From an uncultured Shewanella sp. (lineage in GTDB: Bacteria > Pseudomonadota > Gammaproteobacteria > Enterobacterales > Shewanellaceae), in NCBI RefSeq assembly GCF_947495455.1, contig NZ_CANLZC010000025.1:1-58731 (forward strand): a stretch of 58,731 nt of DNA, written 5' to 3'. Shown here piece after piece: positions 18,351-26,975 of this stretch (its first letter is position 1; every line of letters starts with the position of its first letter). A program made the translations under genes and the position numbers. Under the pieces are notes generated by a model. That model ran no database searches. It had not been told where the DNA came from and saw nothing but the letters and a program-made list of their open reading frames with translations.

Positions 18351-19027
18351 TTTATGTCCTTTTATCATTGAGTGGGGGTCATCCGTAAAAAATCGGGTCA
18401 GAGTAAACTTTTAAGCAATTACCCTGATTTAGTCAACGATTATCATTGAACAATAATAGTTGTACTTACACTGACTTTAACAATCAAGAGAAAAGCAAAG
18501 CCAAAGCAGTGTGTCGGTTATGTCGAGGAGCTAGGAGTCGATAACCCAATCATAATGCAAAGACGGGCATGTGATTATTGGGATTGTGGTTGAATCTTGA
18601 GGGCTGGGGAGGTATTATCGACCGTCTTAATTGTTATCACCCTTCAAAAAGAGAGAATACCGATATGAACAAGTAACTACAATGACACTATTATTTTTTA
18701 TAAAATTTAAGTGTATTTTGTTGTTGCAAATATGTTCATAAGAATATTTTTCTCACTGCTATTGTTTCTATTCGTTCTATTATCGAACTGGGCCTATTAT
18801 CGAAGTAGAGCCGTGCTTAGCAGCTTCATCATATTTCACTGTGAACATTATCTGTGATATCTATTTTTACCCTATTTTGCCCCTGTTTTGACTCTATTTT
18901 AATCAGGGCATGTTTTAGGCATTGAGGGTTAAAACCTACTGTCATCATAAGCGAGTTTATAATAAGTGTATAATTAATAAGTTTATTATTGAGCACGCAG
19001 TGATGGTCGTTATTTTGGAAATGTATT
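18351..19027. other. intergenic region at the right edge of the dnd island
   Basis: No gene is visible. A stretch at about 18461-18480 (AGTTGTACTTACACTGA) followed by an AAAGC-rich segment at about 18490-18510 resembles the two repeats at the left edge of the window. Short repeats of CTATTATCGAA occur near 18779-18805. The promoter of the methyltransferase at 19028 should lie in the last 100 bp; I see AT-rich boxes but no convincing pair. Confidence 0.45.
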
Positions 19028-19834
19028 ATGACTGAAAATAATGTAGATAAAGATAAATATGTCGTTGAGCATAACGGTGTTGTTTGGGATGGTTATGCAC
19101 AAGCCAATGGGGCTTGGTCTAAGCCTGTATCACAGGACATTATTGAGCAAGCGAAACAAGGGCATTGGAAAGTGCATATCACCAAGAAAGCCTTAGATGA
19201 TACTTGGTTACCAAAGGATATAAGCGGAAAGAAAATCCTTTGTCTTGCGTCTGCTGGTGGTCAGCAGGCACCGGTTCTATCTGCTGCGGGTGCAGAGGTT
19301 ACTGTGTACGATATTTCCAAAGGCCAGTTGGATAAAGATGATTTTATTGCTCAACGGGATGAATTGACGCTGAAAACCATTCAAGGTGATATGCGCGATC
19401 TCTCCGTTTTTAGTGATAACACCTTTGATTTTATTCTTTCACCTATTTCAAATTTATATATTCCCGATTTGGCGCCACTTTGGCGAGAGTGTTATCGTGT
19501 GTTGAAACAAAATGGTGTATTGCTGACCAGTTTTTATAATCCGGTTCTTTTTATATTTGATAAAGATACACCAACAATTGAACAAGGGTTACTCAAGCCT
19601 AAATATGTGTTGCCTTATTCTGATGTCAGTAGCTTGGATGAAAAGGACTATAACGAGAAACGGTTAAATGGAGAAGCATTGGTTTTTGGTCATACATTGA
19701 CACAACAGATTGGTCAACAGATAGAGGCTGGATTTGTGGTATCAGGATTTTATGAGGATGATCATCCGAGTCCTCGTTTTCTTATTGAGCAATATATGCA
19801 AACCATGATAGCGGTAAGATCCGTTAAGTTGTAA
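19028..19834 (+). CDS. class I SAM-dependent methyltransferase
   Basis: The protein has 268 residues. A SAM-binding glycine motif (KILCLASAGGQQAPVLS) starts near residue 69, followed by an acidic ribose-binding position (VTVYDIS) and a post-motif segment (FDFILSPISNLYIPDL) typical of small-molecule methyltransferases. The N-terminal part (VVWDGYAQANGAWSKPV) is shared with the UbiE/YcgJ-like group. The substrate cannot be told from sequence. A short unknown gene follows two bases after the stop, probably in the same transcript. It has no obvious link with the dnd genes on its left. Confidence 0.85.
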   Translation: MTENNVDKDKYVVEHNGVVWDGYAQANGAWSKPVSQDIIEQAKQGHWKVHITKKALDDTWLPKDISGKKILCLASAGGQQAPVLSAAGAEVTVYDISKGQLDKDDFIAQRDELTLKTIQGDMRDLSVFSDNTFDFILSPISNLYIPDLAPLWRECYRVLKQNGVLLTSFYNPVLFIFDKDTPTIEQGLLKPKYVLPYSDVSSLDEKDYNEKRLNGEALVFGHTLTQQIGQQIEAGFVVSGFYEDDHPSPRFLIEQYMQTMIAVRSVKL

Positions 19835-19836
19835 CC

Positions 19837-20181
19837 TTGAATGGACAGGCGGCTTCGGGAGCCATTATTACGCGTTCGATACAATGGAGAAAAGAGTGGC
19901 TTGATACCTTTATTGCCGACGAAGTCGGTATGGTCTATCTTCCGGCAAAAGTGTCATATTCCTTGACTCAGGTTTTGCCAGTGGAATTTTTGTCGGCTCA
20001 AAAAATAACCGTTGAATATCAAGGTCGGTCTTATAAAGTGTGGGTGTATGCTAAAAGAGATCCTGTGGAAAACTCGGAGTTAAAAGGAAAAGTACTGCAA
20101 TTGCGCTGTGAGTTGTCTGATGAATTAGTTGGGCAAACGCTTTTAGAACCGTATTTAAAGACATCATGTCAATTTGATTAA
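19837..20181 (+). CDS. small conserved-looking protein of unknown function
   Basis: This is a 114-residue open frame with a TTG start, two bases after the methyltransferase stop. The frame is closed upstream by a stop at 19825, so TTG at 19837 is the only start before a Met much further in. No good ribosome site is seen, which fits translational coupling to the preceding gene. The product looks like a soluble, mostly beta protein (ITVEYQGRSYKVWVYAKRD) without signal peptide. I do not recognise the family. Confidence 0.55.
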   Translation: MNGQAASGAIITRSIQWRKEWLDTFIADEVGMVYLPAKVSYSLTQVLPVEFLSAQKITVEYQGRSYKVWVYAKRDPVENSELKGKVLQLRCELSDELVGQTLLEPYLKTSCQFD

Positions 20182-20326
20182 ATACTTTGTTTAGCGGCTT
20201 GAAAGAATACTTATAGCATTCATGATAGCTTGCGGCTGTGTTTTAAGATAAAATTTGGTTTCTCATTGAAGTATATGGATTTTTATCGCCAATATAAGGC
20301 TAAGGCTAAGGCATAAGGAGTTTTTC

Positions 20327-20815
20327 ATGGAGCTTGATACAGATTTTATTCGCCTGGCAACACATCAGGATGTGGATAGGATTTGGGCTATTCGAACCCA
20401 AGCTATTTTGACTAGCTGTGCTGAGTTTTATGCCGCGCAGAAGGTCGCCGTTTGGGCGGATTCGCCTATGCCAACAGATTTTGCTGATATTTTGGTGACA
20501 CTCAAGGCCATTGTATACGAAGAAAAAGGCCAGGTTTTAGGGTTTGGCTTTATCGATAGTGATAAACAATCTCTTGAGTCTGTGTTTGTTGACCCTTCTC
20601 ATCACGGCAAAGGCATAGGAAAAGCGTTGGCACTTGCGCTACAACAACAGGCGATTAATGCGGGGATCACTCGCTTATCCTTATCGGCGTCATTAAATGC
20701 GGTTCCCTTTTATAAGCGTCTTGGTTTTATTGAGCAAGCTTCCCACTTCTGGCAACACCCTTCAGGGGTAAAGCTTGAATGTGTCCCTATGACTAAGGCA
20801 TTGCTTAGCTGTTAA
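20327..20815 (+). CDS. GNAT-family N-acetyltransferase
   Basis: This 162-residue protein has the acetyl-CoA binding motif A of the GNAT fold (VFVDPSHHGKGIGKALA, about residues 86-102) and a motif B region ending VPFYKRLGFIEQ, as in many small GNAT enzymes. Acceptor substrate is unknown. An AAGGAG ribosome site six bases before the ATG supports the start. It appears to be a single-gene unit, with a hairpin at 20869-20893 behind it. Confidence 0.85.
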   Translation: MELDTDFIRLATHQDVDRIWAIRTQAILTSCAEFYAAQKVAVWADSPMPTDFADILVTLKAIVYEEKGQVLGFGFIDSDKQSLESVFVDPSHHGKGIGKALALALQQQAINAGITRLSLSASLNAVPFYKRLGFIEQASHFWQHPSGVKLECVPMTKALLSC

Positions 20816-20868
20816 TGCCCATTTTAGATTACTATTGTATTGAACGAATAGTGTTGACCGAATATGAG

Positions 20869-20893
20869 AGCCCCTATTACGTAGTGAGGGGCT
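20869..20893. terminator. hairpin between convergent genes
   Basis: A 7-bp GC-rich stem (AGCCCCT / AGGGGCT) lies between the GNAT gene and the convergent gene on the minus strand. The T-run after it is weak, so it may act poorly as an intrinsic terminator. Confidence 0.5.
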
Positions 20894-20913
20894 TTAAGAA
20901 AAACGCATCTAAC

Positions 20914-21579
20914 TTAGGTTAATTCTTGATAACCTAACTCCATTATACGTTGCAATAACGTGGGTTTTGCATAAGCTTCACTAAAATGATAACGCCCCAC
21001 GGGATACACAGTGATGTCGGTATCCGAGGTATTGTCCGCTAATGTTTTTGCCATATCCTTGTTAATTTTGTCATCTTTGCGATTAAGGAGTGTATTCGCA
21101 AGAGGCTCTGCGGGAAAGCGAGCATCGTCATTAGGCATAAGATCAAATAATTGATGTATGATACTGGCCGCATTGGTGGGAATACCTTTATCTTCATTGA
21201 AGATTGAAACGCCAGATTTAATACAGTCGGCTATTTTTTCTGCGGTGGTACCTGCGTTAGCAAATAGGCGACCGGAAGCTTTATCTATCATGGGCTCTTC
21301 TACTGCGACTTTTACTCCTGAAATTTTAAGGAGTGTTTCTGCACACGCTTTAGCTAAAGGGTACATGCCTTCATGGGTTGAGTCATGTGCTTCTGCGATT
21401 AAAATAATTGCACTTTGATCTTTCTTTGATGAATGCATGACATGAAAGTCATAGGTGTAAGGAAGATCGGCCGCATCCATGGTTTCCAATGCGTATAATT
21501 TATATTCTTTGAGTACAGCAAGTATTGCTTCTCCTTGCTTGAGTTCACTGATCTTGGTTTTTCCTCGTTGCTCTGCCAT
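20914..21579 (-). CDS. unknown protein, possibly TraB/ChaN-like fold
   Basis: With the ATG at 21579 (preceded by GAGG) the product has 221 residues; upstream in-frame starts reach 21690. The segment IILIAEAHDSTHEG followed by VAVEEPM, and the C-terminal VYPVGRYHF...LLQRIMELGYQ, recall the TraB/PrgY/GumN and ChaN-type fold, where an early Glu-x-His and a late Gly-x-x-His sit in the active site. The similarity is by eye and weak. The first residues have no clear signal peptide. A degenerate copy of this gene lies 2.5 kb away at about 24010-24210. Confidence 0.6.
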   Translation of the reverse strand: MAEQRGKTKISELKQGEAILAVLKEYKLYALETMDAADLPYTYDFHVMHSSKKDQSAIILIAEAHDSTHEGMYPLAKACAETLLKISGVKVAVEEPMIDKASGRLFANAGTTAEKIADCIKSGVSIFNEDKGIPTNAASIIHQLFDLMPNDDARFPAEPLANTLLNRKDDKINKDMAKTLADNTSDTDITVYPVGRYHFSEAYAKPTLLQRIMELGYQELT

Positions 21580-22117
21580 TAGGCCATCCTCTATGTGATA
21601 AATGGTATAGAAATGTGGAATGTGTGCTGATAATTGACCGTTTCCTATTTTTAGGCTTAGGTTTAAAAGCACATTCTTAACAATGAGCACATTAGCGCGG
21701 GAGTGCGTTGACTTCCTTTGTCATCGGCATAGATCTGTTTGTTATCGACTTTAAATCAAAAGACATTAACTGATTGGCTGTGAACCTTAAGCTGTGTCTA
21801 TGTGAGAGTACGTATTTCGTGAGTATGATTTACCATGAGGGATCAACAATTGACTGAAGGTAAATGATATCAACTTCCTGACTTACTGGTAGAAGAATAT
21901 TCAAACGCATCCATAGCTCGAGCACTATATGTTCACCCTGTAACGATCTGAATTGTTCATTTATTTACTTAGATTGGTATAAATCGCACGGAAAAAAGCG
22001 AGTCATCTGAGCAAGCACAACACATAGTCAAATTTTGAACTATAGTCTTGGTATTCGTGAGCATACAGTAAGCATACTTTATGCTCATTTTTATGAACTA
22101 CTACAGGGATAGATCTT
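21580..22117. other. gene-free stretch with a solitary repeat end
   Basis: No gene is seen. Positions 21804-21832 (GTGAGAGTACGTATTTCGTG and on) are repeated almost exactly at 24182-24210, as part of the duplicated segment described there. Positions 21947-21980 match the right end of the 266-bp ATACCAAT element, without the rest of the element. Confidence 0.7.
21947..21980. repeat. solitary right end of the 266-bp miniature element
   Basis: TCTGAATTGTTCATTTATTT and the following ACTTAGATTGGTAT agree with the right end of the element at 42448-42713 at all but a few positions and are likewise followed by AAA. The sequence to the left does not match, so this is a remnant or a chance-captured end. 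Confidence 0.6.
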
Positions 22118-23884
22118 ATGGGGAGCTTTTCACTTATACGGCGGCGTGATTGGAGAAAGTTACTATTATGTATCTTAGTCGTATGCGTTGGAGTATTATT
22201 AACAGGGTGTAGTAAGGAAGGCGAGAATGAAGATAATCGTGCGATTTTGTCGGTTGAGGCCTTTGGAAGTAATGCATTTGTTAAACTTCATGCATCCGAT
22301 ACGCAGGCGGGGCAAGGGCAATCGATACTCAGTACAAGTTATACGGTCGCCGAGCTTACAGAAAATACGGCATCCATGACACCTTTTCATCACATAGAGG
22401 GAGTACCTCACACTGAGCATCATCTTGTGGCACTTTCTCCGGGTGAGTATGAGATTAGATTAACAGTAGATTTTGGTGCTGCAGTGCTTGAAAGCGCAAA
22501 TAGTGAACGAATAGAATCGAGCACGACAGAGACACTTATAGCTAGCGAGATCATTGTGGTCAATGAAGATGATGGTTATGCTATTTTAGAAATCGATGCC
22601 GATCCAAATTGTCAGGTGTATTGTGCCAATCACTTAGATAATGACTCTGATGATGTGAATAAAACCTTTTGTTATACCGATTTTACGGAGAATGAATGCA
22701 GTTCAACGGCGCTCAACATAGAAAATTTATTAACAACGGCAAAAGATACAGGCTTTGATACTGATGGTGTGGAAGATGATGATTTATTGGTTTGCTTAAG
22801 AGCCATCGGTGCGCCAGGAACCTCAGGAAGTGGCTATGATTATGATGGGAATAGCCGTGAGGGGGGGGATTTTGGTTATGGAGGAATGGCTCAAACGGTT
22901 ATGACTTACAGTGAGCTTTTAGCGGCCAGTGATGAGGTGGATGATAATCATTATCTTTATTTATTGGTGGGTGAAGAAGGTGCCAGCAGTATGGTGTTTA
23001 CCGCGGATTTTACCGATGCGACCAGTTGGACCTATGCTGATATTGCGTTAATCGGTGGCGGTGGCGGCAGTGGTGGGGATGGTCTATATACATCGAGTAA
23101 AAGCATTACCAATTATGATGGTGGTGATGGTGGTCAAGGTGGTGTGGTCTCTGTTTATTCATATGCTTATTACACTGATGATCCTGATAGCACGGATTAT
23201 GATTTTTGTGCCTTTGCTGCGGGAGAAGATGGGGTACATAGTTACGTTCAGGCTGATTTTGATTATATTTATGGCACGGGATATCCATTTGAATCTGGCG
23301 GCTCAGGAGGGGGCAGTGATTATGCAACATTGGTGGATTGTAGCGATGAAGATACAGTCAACAGTGATTATGCGGTAGGAGGAAAAACCGATTTTGTTCA
23401 TGCTGAATATCTTGTTACTAATCATGGCCTCACTAATGGTCGTAATGATGGTTCAAGTGGTTTAGGGGGATTAATCAATTATTCGCCTTATGCTACCACT
23501 GCAGACACTGAGTCTTATACTGATTGGATTAATGACAGTGAACTGTCTGGTAGTTACTATGATAATTTTGACGCCACTTATGCACTTGAAGATGAAAATG
23601 GTGATGCAACGGCTGCACAGTCTTATCCACATTCTGGTAGTGGCAGTTTTGGTTATGCAGAATACAGTGCTTATGCGGGTAATGGTGGTGCTGGTGCCGG
23701 TGGTGGCGCTGGTGGCGCTTATTCATCCGGCGGCGGTGGTGGTGGAAGTATGGCGAGAAGTTACTTGAGTGATGCAAGTAGTAGTGCCGCAACGGATTGG
23801 TGTGAGCAAGACAGCACTTATAGTACCCAAGGCAGTAGTGTTGGTGGTATGGTGCAGGTTATTTTTTATAATGGCAAGAGCTGA
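22118..23884 (+). CDS. glycine-rich surface lipoprotein of unknown function
   Basis: This 588-residue protein starts with a lipoprotein signal peptide: basic MGSFSLIRRRDWRK, a hydrophobic core, and the lipobox LTGC at about residues 28-31. The next 150 residues look like a beta domain (TQAGQGQSILSTSYTVAEL and on). From about residue 235 the chain becomes rich in Gly, Ser, Tyr and Asp, with blocks such as GGGGGSGGDG and GGGGGGS near the C-terminus; acidic DDD/NDG clusters may bind calcium. This suggests an extracellular lipid-anchored repeat-like protein. It is followed by a hairpin terminator. I do not recognise a named family. Confidence 0.75.
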   Translation: MGSFSLIRRRDWRKLLLCILVVCVGVLLTGCSKEGENEDNRAILSVEAFGSNAFVKLHASDTQAGQGQSILSTSYTVAELTENTASMTPFHHIEGVPHTEHHLVALSPGEYEIRLTVDFGAAVLESANSERIESSTTETLIASEIIVVNEDDGYAILEIDADPNCQVYCANHLDNDSDDVNKTFCYTDFTENECSSTALNIENLLTTAKDTGFDTDGVEDDDLLVCLRAIGAPGTSGSGYDYDGNSREGGDFGYGGMAQTVMTYSELLAASDEVDDNHYLYLLVGEEGASSMVFTADFTDATSWTYADIALIGGGGGSGGDGLYTSSKSITNYDGGDGGQGGVVSVYSYAYYTDDPDSTDYDFCAFAAGEDGVHSYVQADFDYIYGTGYPFESGGSGGGSDYATLVDCSDEDTVNSDYAVGGKTDFVHAEYLVTNHGLTNGRNDGSSGLGGLINYSPYATTADTESYTDWINDSELSGSYYDNFDATYALEDENGDATAAQSYPHSGSGSFGYAEYSAYAGNGGAGAGGGAGGAYSSGGGGGGSMARSYLSDASSSAATDWCEQDSTYSTQGSSVGGMVQVIFYNGKS

Positions 23885-23901
23885 ATCGTCATAGACTAGG
23901 T

Positions 23902-23938
23902 AAGCGGTTATTGATGGAAACAGAGTAACCGCTTTTAT
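23902..23938 (+). terminator. terminator of the glycine-rich lipoprotein gene
   Basis: A 9-bp perfect stem (AAGCGGTTA / TAACCGCTT) is followed by TTAT, starting 18 bp after the stop codon. Confidence 0.75.
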
Positions 23939-24009
23939 GTTGTGTTATGAATTATCGAACAGCATCATTAGGCTCGCGATTTAAGCAGAGCACCAGGGAT
24001 GAGGCGGCA

Positions 24010-24210
24010 TCTCATTGATGCAGGTGTAATAAGGTTTTGTATAATCTTCATTAAAATGATACCCCCACGGGATATACAGTTAGGCGACCGAAGGCTACAT
24101 CTTTCTTTGATGCATGACATGAAAGTCATAGGGGTATGAAAGATCGGCTGCTTCCATAGTTTCCATTGCATATAATTTATAGTGAGAGTACGCATTTCGT
24201 GAGTATGATT
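24010..24210 (-). pseudogene. decayed partial duplicate of the 20914-21579 gene
   Basis: Blocks here align with separate parts of the gene at 20914-21579 and its upstream DNA. About 24025-24082 matches 20965-21020; about 24086-24097 matches 21265-21278; about 24100-24183 matches 21420-21506 (both encode YKLYA-ETM-AADL and YDFHVMH); and 24182-24210 matches 21804-21832. The intervening pieces, including the start codon, are gone and the frame is broken. This is a relic of a segmental duplication that lost internal blocks. Confidence 0.8.
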
Positions 24211-24215
24211 TGGTA

Positions 24216-26864
24216 TCATAAATTAAAAGGAGATTGATAATACAATAAGATAGTTTTGACTCGCCTATCATGATAATAGCTTTTTTTATTGAGTTTAGAT
24301 TCAAGTTCCGCATCAAAGAGTGAGATAGATAAATCCCAAGTGAGATAATCGACTTGTTTGTCTAATAAAGGTTCTAGGTATTGTTTAACAAAAGGATACA
24401 CACGGTGATCAAATGACACGGCAGATAACCTTTGCGCTTTAGATTGGAGTGTGATCTTTTGTGCTAATTTTGTTAATTCATCGACTTTGTTGCTTTCTAA
24501 TGCAGGTAAAATGGCTGTTGTGGGTAAATAGTAGCTGGTATACCATCCCGCATTGTTAAACATAGCAAAAGTCGGATCTGTGGTATCAGACTCGATGATT
24601 AGTTTATTTTTTAATGGTATTTGAGTGGCTAAGGTATTTAATCGACTCAGTGCTTTTTTGCTATTTTTTTCATTTAAATTTTTAAAATCTAACCAGATTG
24701 TCTTTATTTCAGCAGCGGGGATGGCTGATATTAATTGTGTTAATGTGATACCACTTAAGGTATGACGATCATGGCCGACAAGAAATTGGTTTGAGTTTTC
24801 ATCAAATAGCACATCGACTTCAAATGAGCGAAAATGATCAGTCCAAATATTGGATAACTTACCTATGGTATTGACTCTATGAGCAAGAATACGTGAACCT
24901 AATTGACTTTGATTAATCAATAATCCATTTTGCGCTTGTTGATAGAGGTGATTATCTGGGCCTGCATACCATTTTTTACTATTGAGTGTGACGGCATTTT
25001 CAGGCTGTAATTGATAATCAGGCGAAGTTAAATCATTGCTGGCCTCATAGCGATGGGTATTGATGTCCATAAATCCAATCAAGGTGTCATAGATATCATC
25101 ATTGCTAAAAAGCTGCTGATCATGTTGCTTAAGCAATCGGTATTTTTTAGGGTACCTTGCTTTGTATTCTGGGGATAGCCAGAAGATGAGTGGAATTTGT
25201 GTCATTTCATAAGTAAAGTTGCCATGGTTATGGCCTAATTGTTTAATAATATCTTCACTGTGATCGGCGAAATAAAGCAGGCCTCTCACTCCATTTGATT
25301 GTTTTAGTTGGTTGATGATCGAACTGACAATAAAGTCGTTGTAGCGCACACTGTTATCGTAGCAATTGATTGATGCCGTGAGTGAAGGGCTTTTGTTTGC
25401 CAGCTGGCCAAATTGAGTAACAGGTAACTCTGTATGATAGAATTGATAAGCCGCTGGATAACGTGTGCAATAATTACTGTGGTTTCCCATTAAATGTACG
25501 AATAAGACGCGATTTCGTGTTGTGGCTTTAGCTAGAATTTGACTTAATTTTGTTAACATGGCGCCATCATAGGATTGTGTATTAACGCTTTTTCCCATGG
25601 AGCGGTTAAAAGGGAATAAGTGAGAGGCTTGATGAGCAATAATGGAGACGAGATTATCCCATGCGCCATACAGAAGTTGGTTAGTGAGCCAATAGGTATC
25701 GATATTGGCTTTATTTAAAATATTAATAATCGACAGGGAATGAAAATAGGCTTTTTGATTTTGCTGAGTGGCTTCAGTGAGTGCTTTGGAGAGAACAGGC
25801 ATGGTATGTGTGTGAGCCGAAAAAGCATTTTCATAAATGATGAGTTGATGCTCAAAAGCCATTTTATCTAATATTGGTGTGGTTTCTCTCATGTAACCGT
25901 ATAAGCTCATATGGCGTTTGTTGAGTGATTCACCGATAATAACGATGTAGGTTTCACCTGTATTGTGTTTGCTTGCAGTAAAGGCAATATCGTGATTTTT
26001 TAACTGGGCTTGAGTTTGCTTAAATAAGGCTATTTCTTGCCAATATGTTTTCATTGCATTTAAGGTGAAATCATAGAGCTGGTTATTTTTTCTGTCTAAA
26101 TAAGATAAGGTTAAAAAGACAATCAATATAAATAAAAATGATTTTATTTCAATTCCTTGGCTGTCATTATGCTTTTGCTTAATTAATAAGGTAGTGGTTG
26201 CGAGGATCAACAAAGCAAAGAAGACGACTCCCATGGGGGAGACAAAGGCTGTGAAAAATTCAACGGCTTCTTTGAGATTGGTTTGCATAATGGCGTAAAT
26301 CGTTTCTTTTGAAACAGACGAAGCAAAATTGAGGACATAAACCAGATAAAAGGTAGGAAGGACGAGTAAAAGACAGGAAAAGATGACATTAATGATTTTT
26401 ATTTTTGGCCATTTTATTGAGTGGCTCAATTGTATTATTCCGATAAATAAAAAAGCAGTGGCAAAAGCAAGCAGTAAATATGTTAGTTGAGTATGAATAC
26501 TAATAGTGTGGAAATTGATTTTGTCGGCAATGATCATCAAGAGAAATAATAAATAGCTATTGAGGGCGACATAAGTATATTGATAATGATGGAGATAAAT
26601 AATACAAGATGACCATAGTAGTGGAAACAGCCAAGCATCACCAAAAGCGGTATTTTCTGTTGTGCCGATAAAGTAATAAACTGATGACCAAGTTATTATG
26701 GTCGATAGAGTGATGAGGATACTGCTTACATAGTGTTTTTTTACTCGTGTGTGTTTCATAGTTGTATATATAACGATGATTGAAATTGTTAATTTGAGCG
26801 CTTTGTTTAAATAGAAGTGTAGTAAAAGGAAGTAGGAAGTGGATACTGGCTGTCTGGTGATCAC
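24216..26864 (-). CDS. membrane phosphoethanolamine transferase fused to GDPD-like domain
   Basis: The N-terminal 300 residues hold about six or seven hydrophobic helices. A sulfatase-fold domain follows: the nucleophile motif GESLNKRHMSLYGY near residue 310 (with Ser where many EptA enzymes have Thr), then TTPILDK, later FADHSED and HNHGNF with metal-binding Asp and His residues. This matches CptA/Opg-type enzymes that move phosphoethanolamine to lipid A core or glycans. From about residue 650 a second domain resembles glycerophosphodiester phosphodiesterase: AHRVNT, FEVDV and VGHDRHT align with the His, Glu-x-Asp and His-Asp positions of that family. The start is uncertain: GTG 26864 or ATG 26759, neither with a good ribosome site. 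Confidence 0.8.
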   Translation of the reverse strand: MITRQPVSTSYFLLLHFYLNKALKLTISIIVIYTTMKHTRVKKHYVSSILITLSTIITWSSVYYFIGTTENTAFGDAWLFPLLWSSCIIYLHHYQYTYVALNSYLLFLLMIIADKINFHTISIHTQLTYLLLAFATAFLFIGIIQLSHSIKWPKIKIINVIFSCLLLVLPTFYLVYVLNFASSVSKETIYAIMQTNLKEAVEFFTAFVSPMGVVFFALLILATTTLLIKQKHNDSQGIEIKSFLFILIVFLTLSYLDRKNNQLYDFTLNAMKTYWQEIALFKQTQAQLKNHDIAFTASKHNTGETYIVIIGESLNKRHMSLYGYMRETTPILDKMAFEHQLIIYENAFSAHTHTMPVLSKALTEATQQNQKAYFHSLSIINILNKANIDTYWLTNQLLYGAWDNLVSIIAHQASHLFPFNRSMGKSVNTQSYDGAMLTKLSQILAKATTRNRVLFVHLMGNHSNYCTRYPAAYQFYHTELPVTQFGQLANKSPSLTASINCYDNSVRYNDFIVSSIINQLKQSNGVRGLLYFADHSEDIIKQLGHNHGNFTYEMTQIPLIFWLSPEYKARYPKKYRLLKQHDQQLFSNDDIYDTLIGFMDINTHRYEASNDLTSPDYQLQPENAVTLNSKKWYAGPDNHLYQQAQNGLLINQSQLGSRILAHRVNTIGKLSNIWTDHFRSFEVDVLFDENSNQFLVGHDRHTLSGITLTQLISAIPAAEIKTIWLDFKNLNEKNSKKALSRLNTLATQIPLKNKLIIESDTTDPTFAMFNNAGWYTSYYLPTTAILPALESNKVDELTKLAQKITLQSKAQRLSAVSFDHRVYPFVKQYLEPLLDKQVDYLTWDLSISLFDAELESKLNKKSYYHDRRVKTILLYYQSPFNL

Positions 26865-26975
26865 AAGATCCCATTATCTTGTTGAGTTTATATTAGCATA
26901 TCGTGAATAACGTTTGAGTGATAGAATACAATAAGAAGGGCTCGTAAGTGACTGCCTGTACAAGGTATCAATGAG

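Noticed and set aside
23055..23792. several long frames on both strands inside the glycine-rich lipoprotein gene
   Set aside because: They are shadows caused by GGT/GGC-rich codons; only the lipoprotein frame has a signal peptide and ribosome site.
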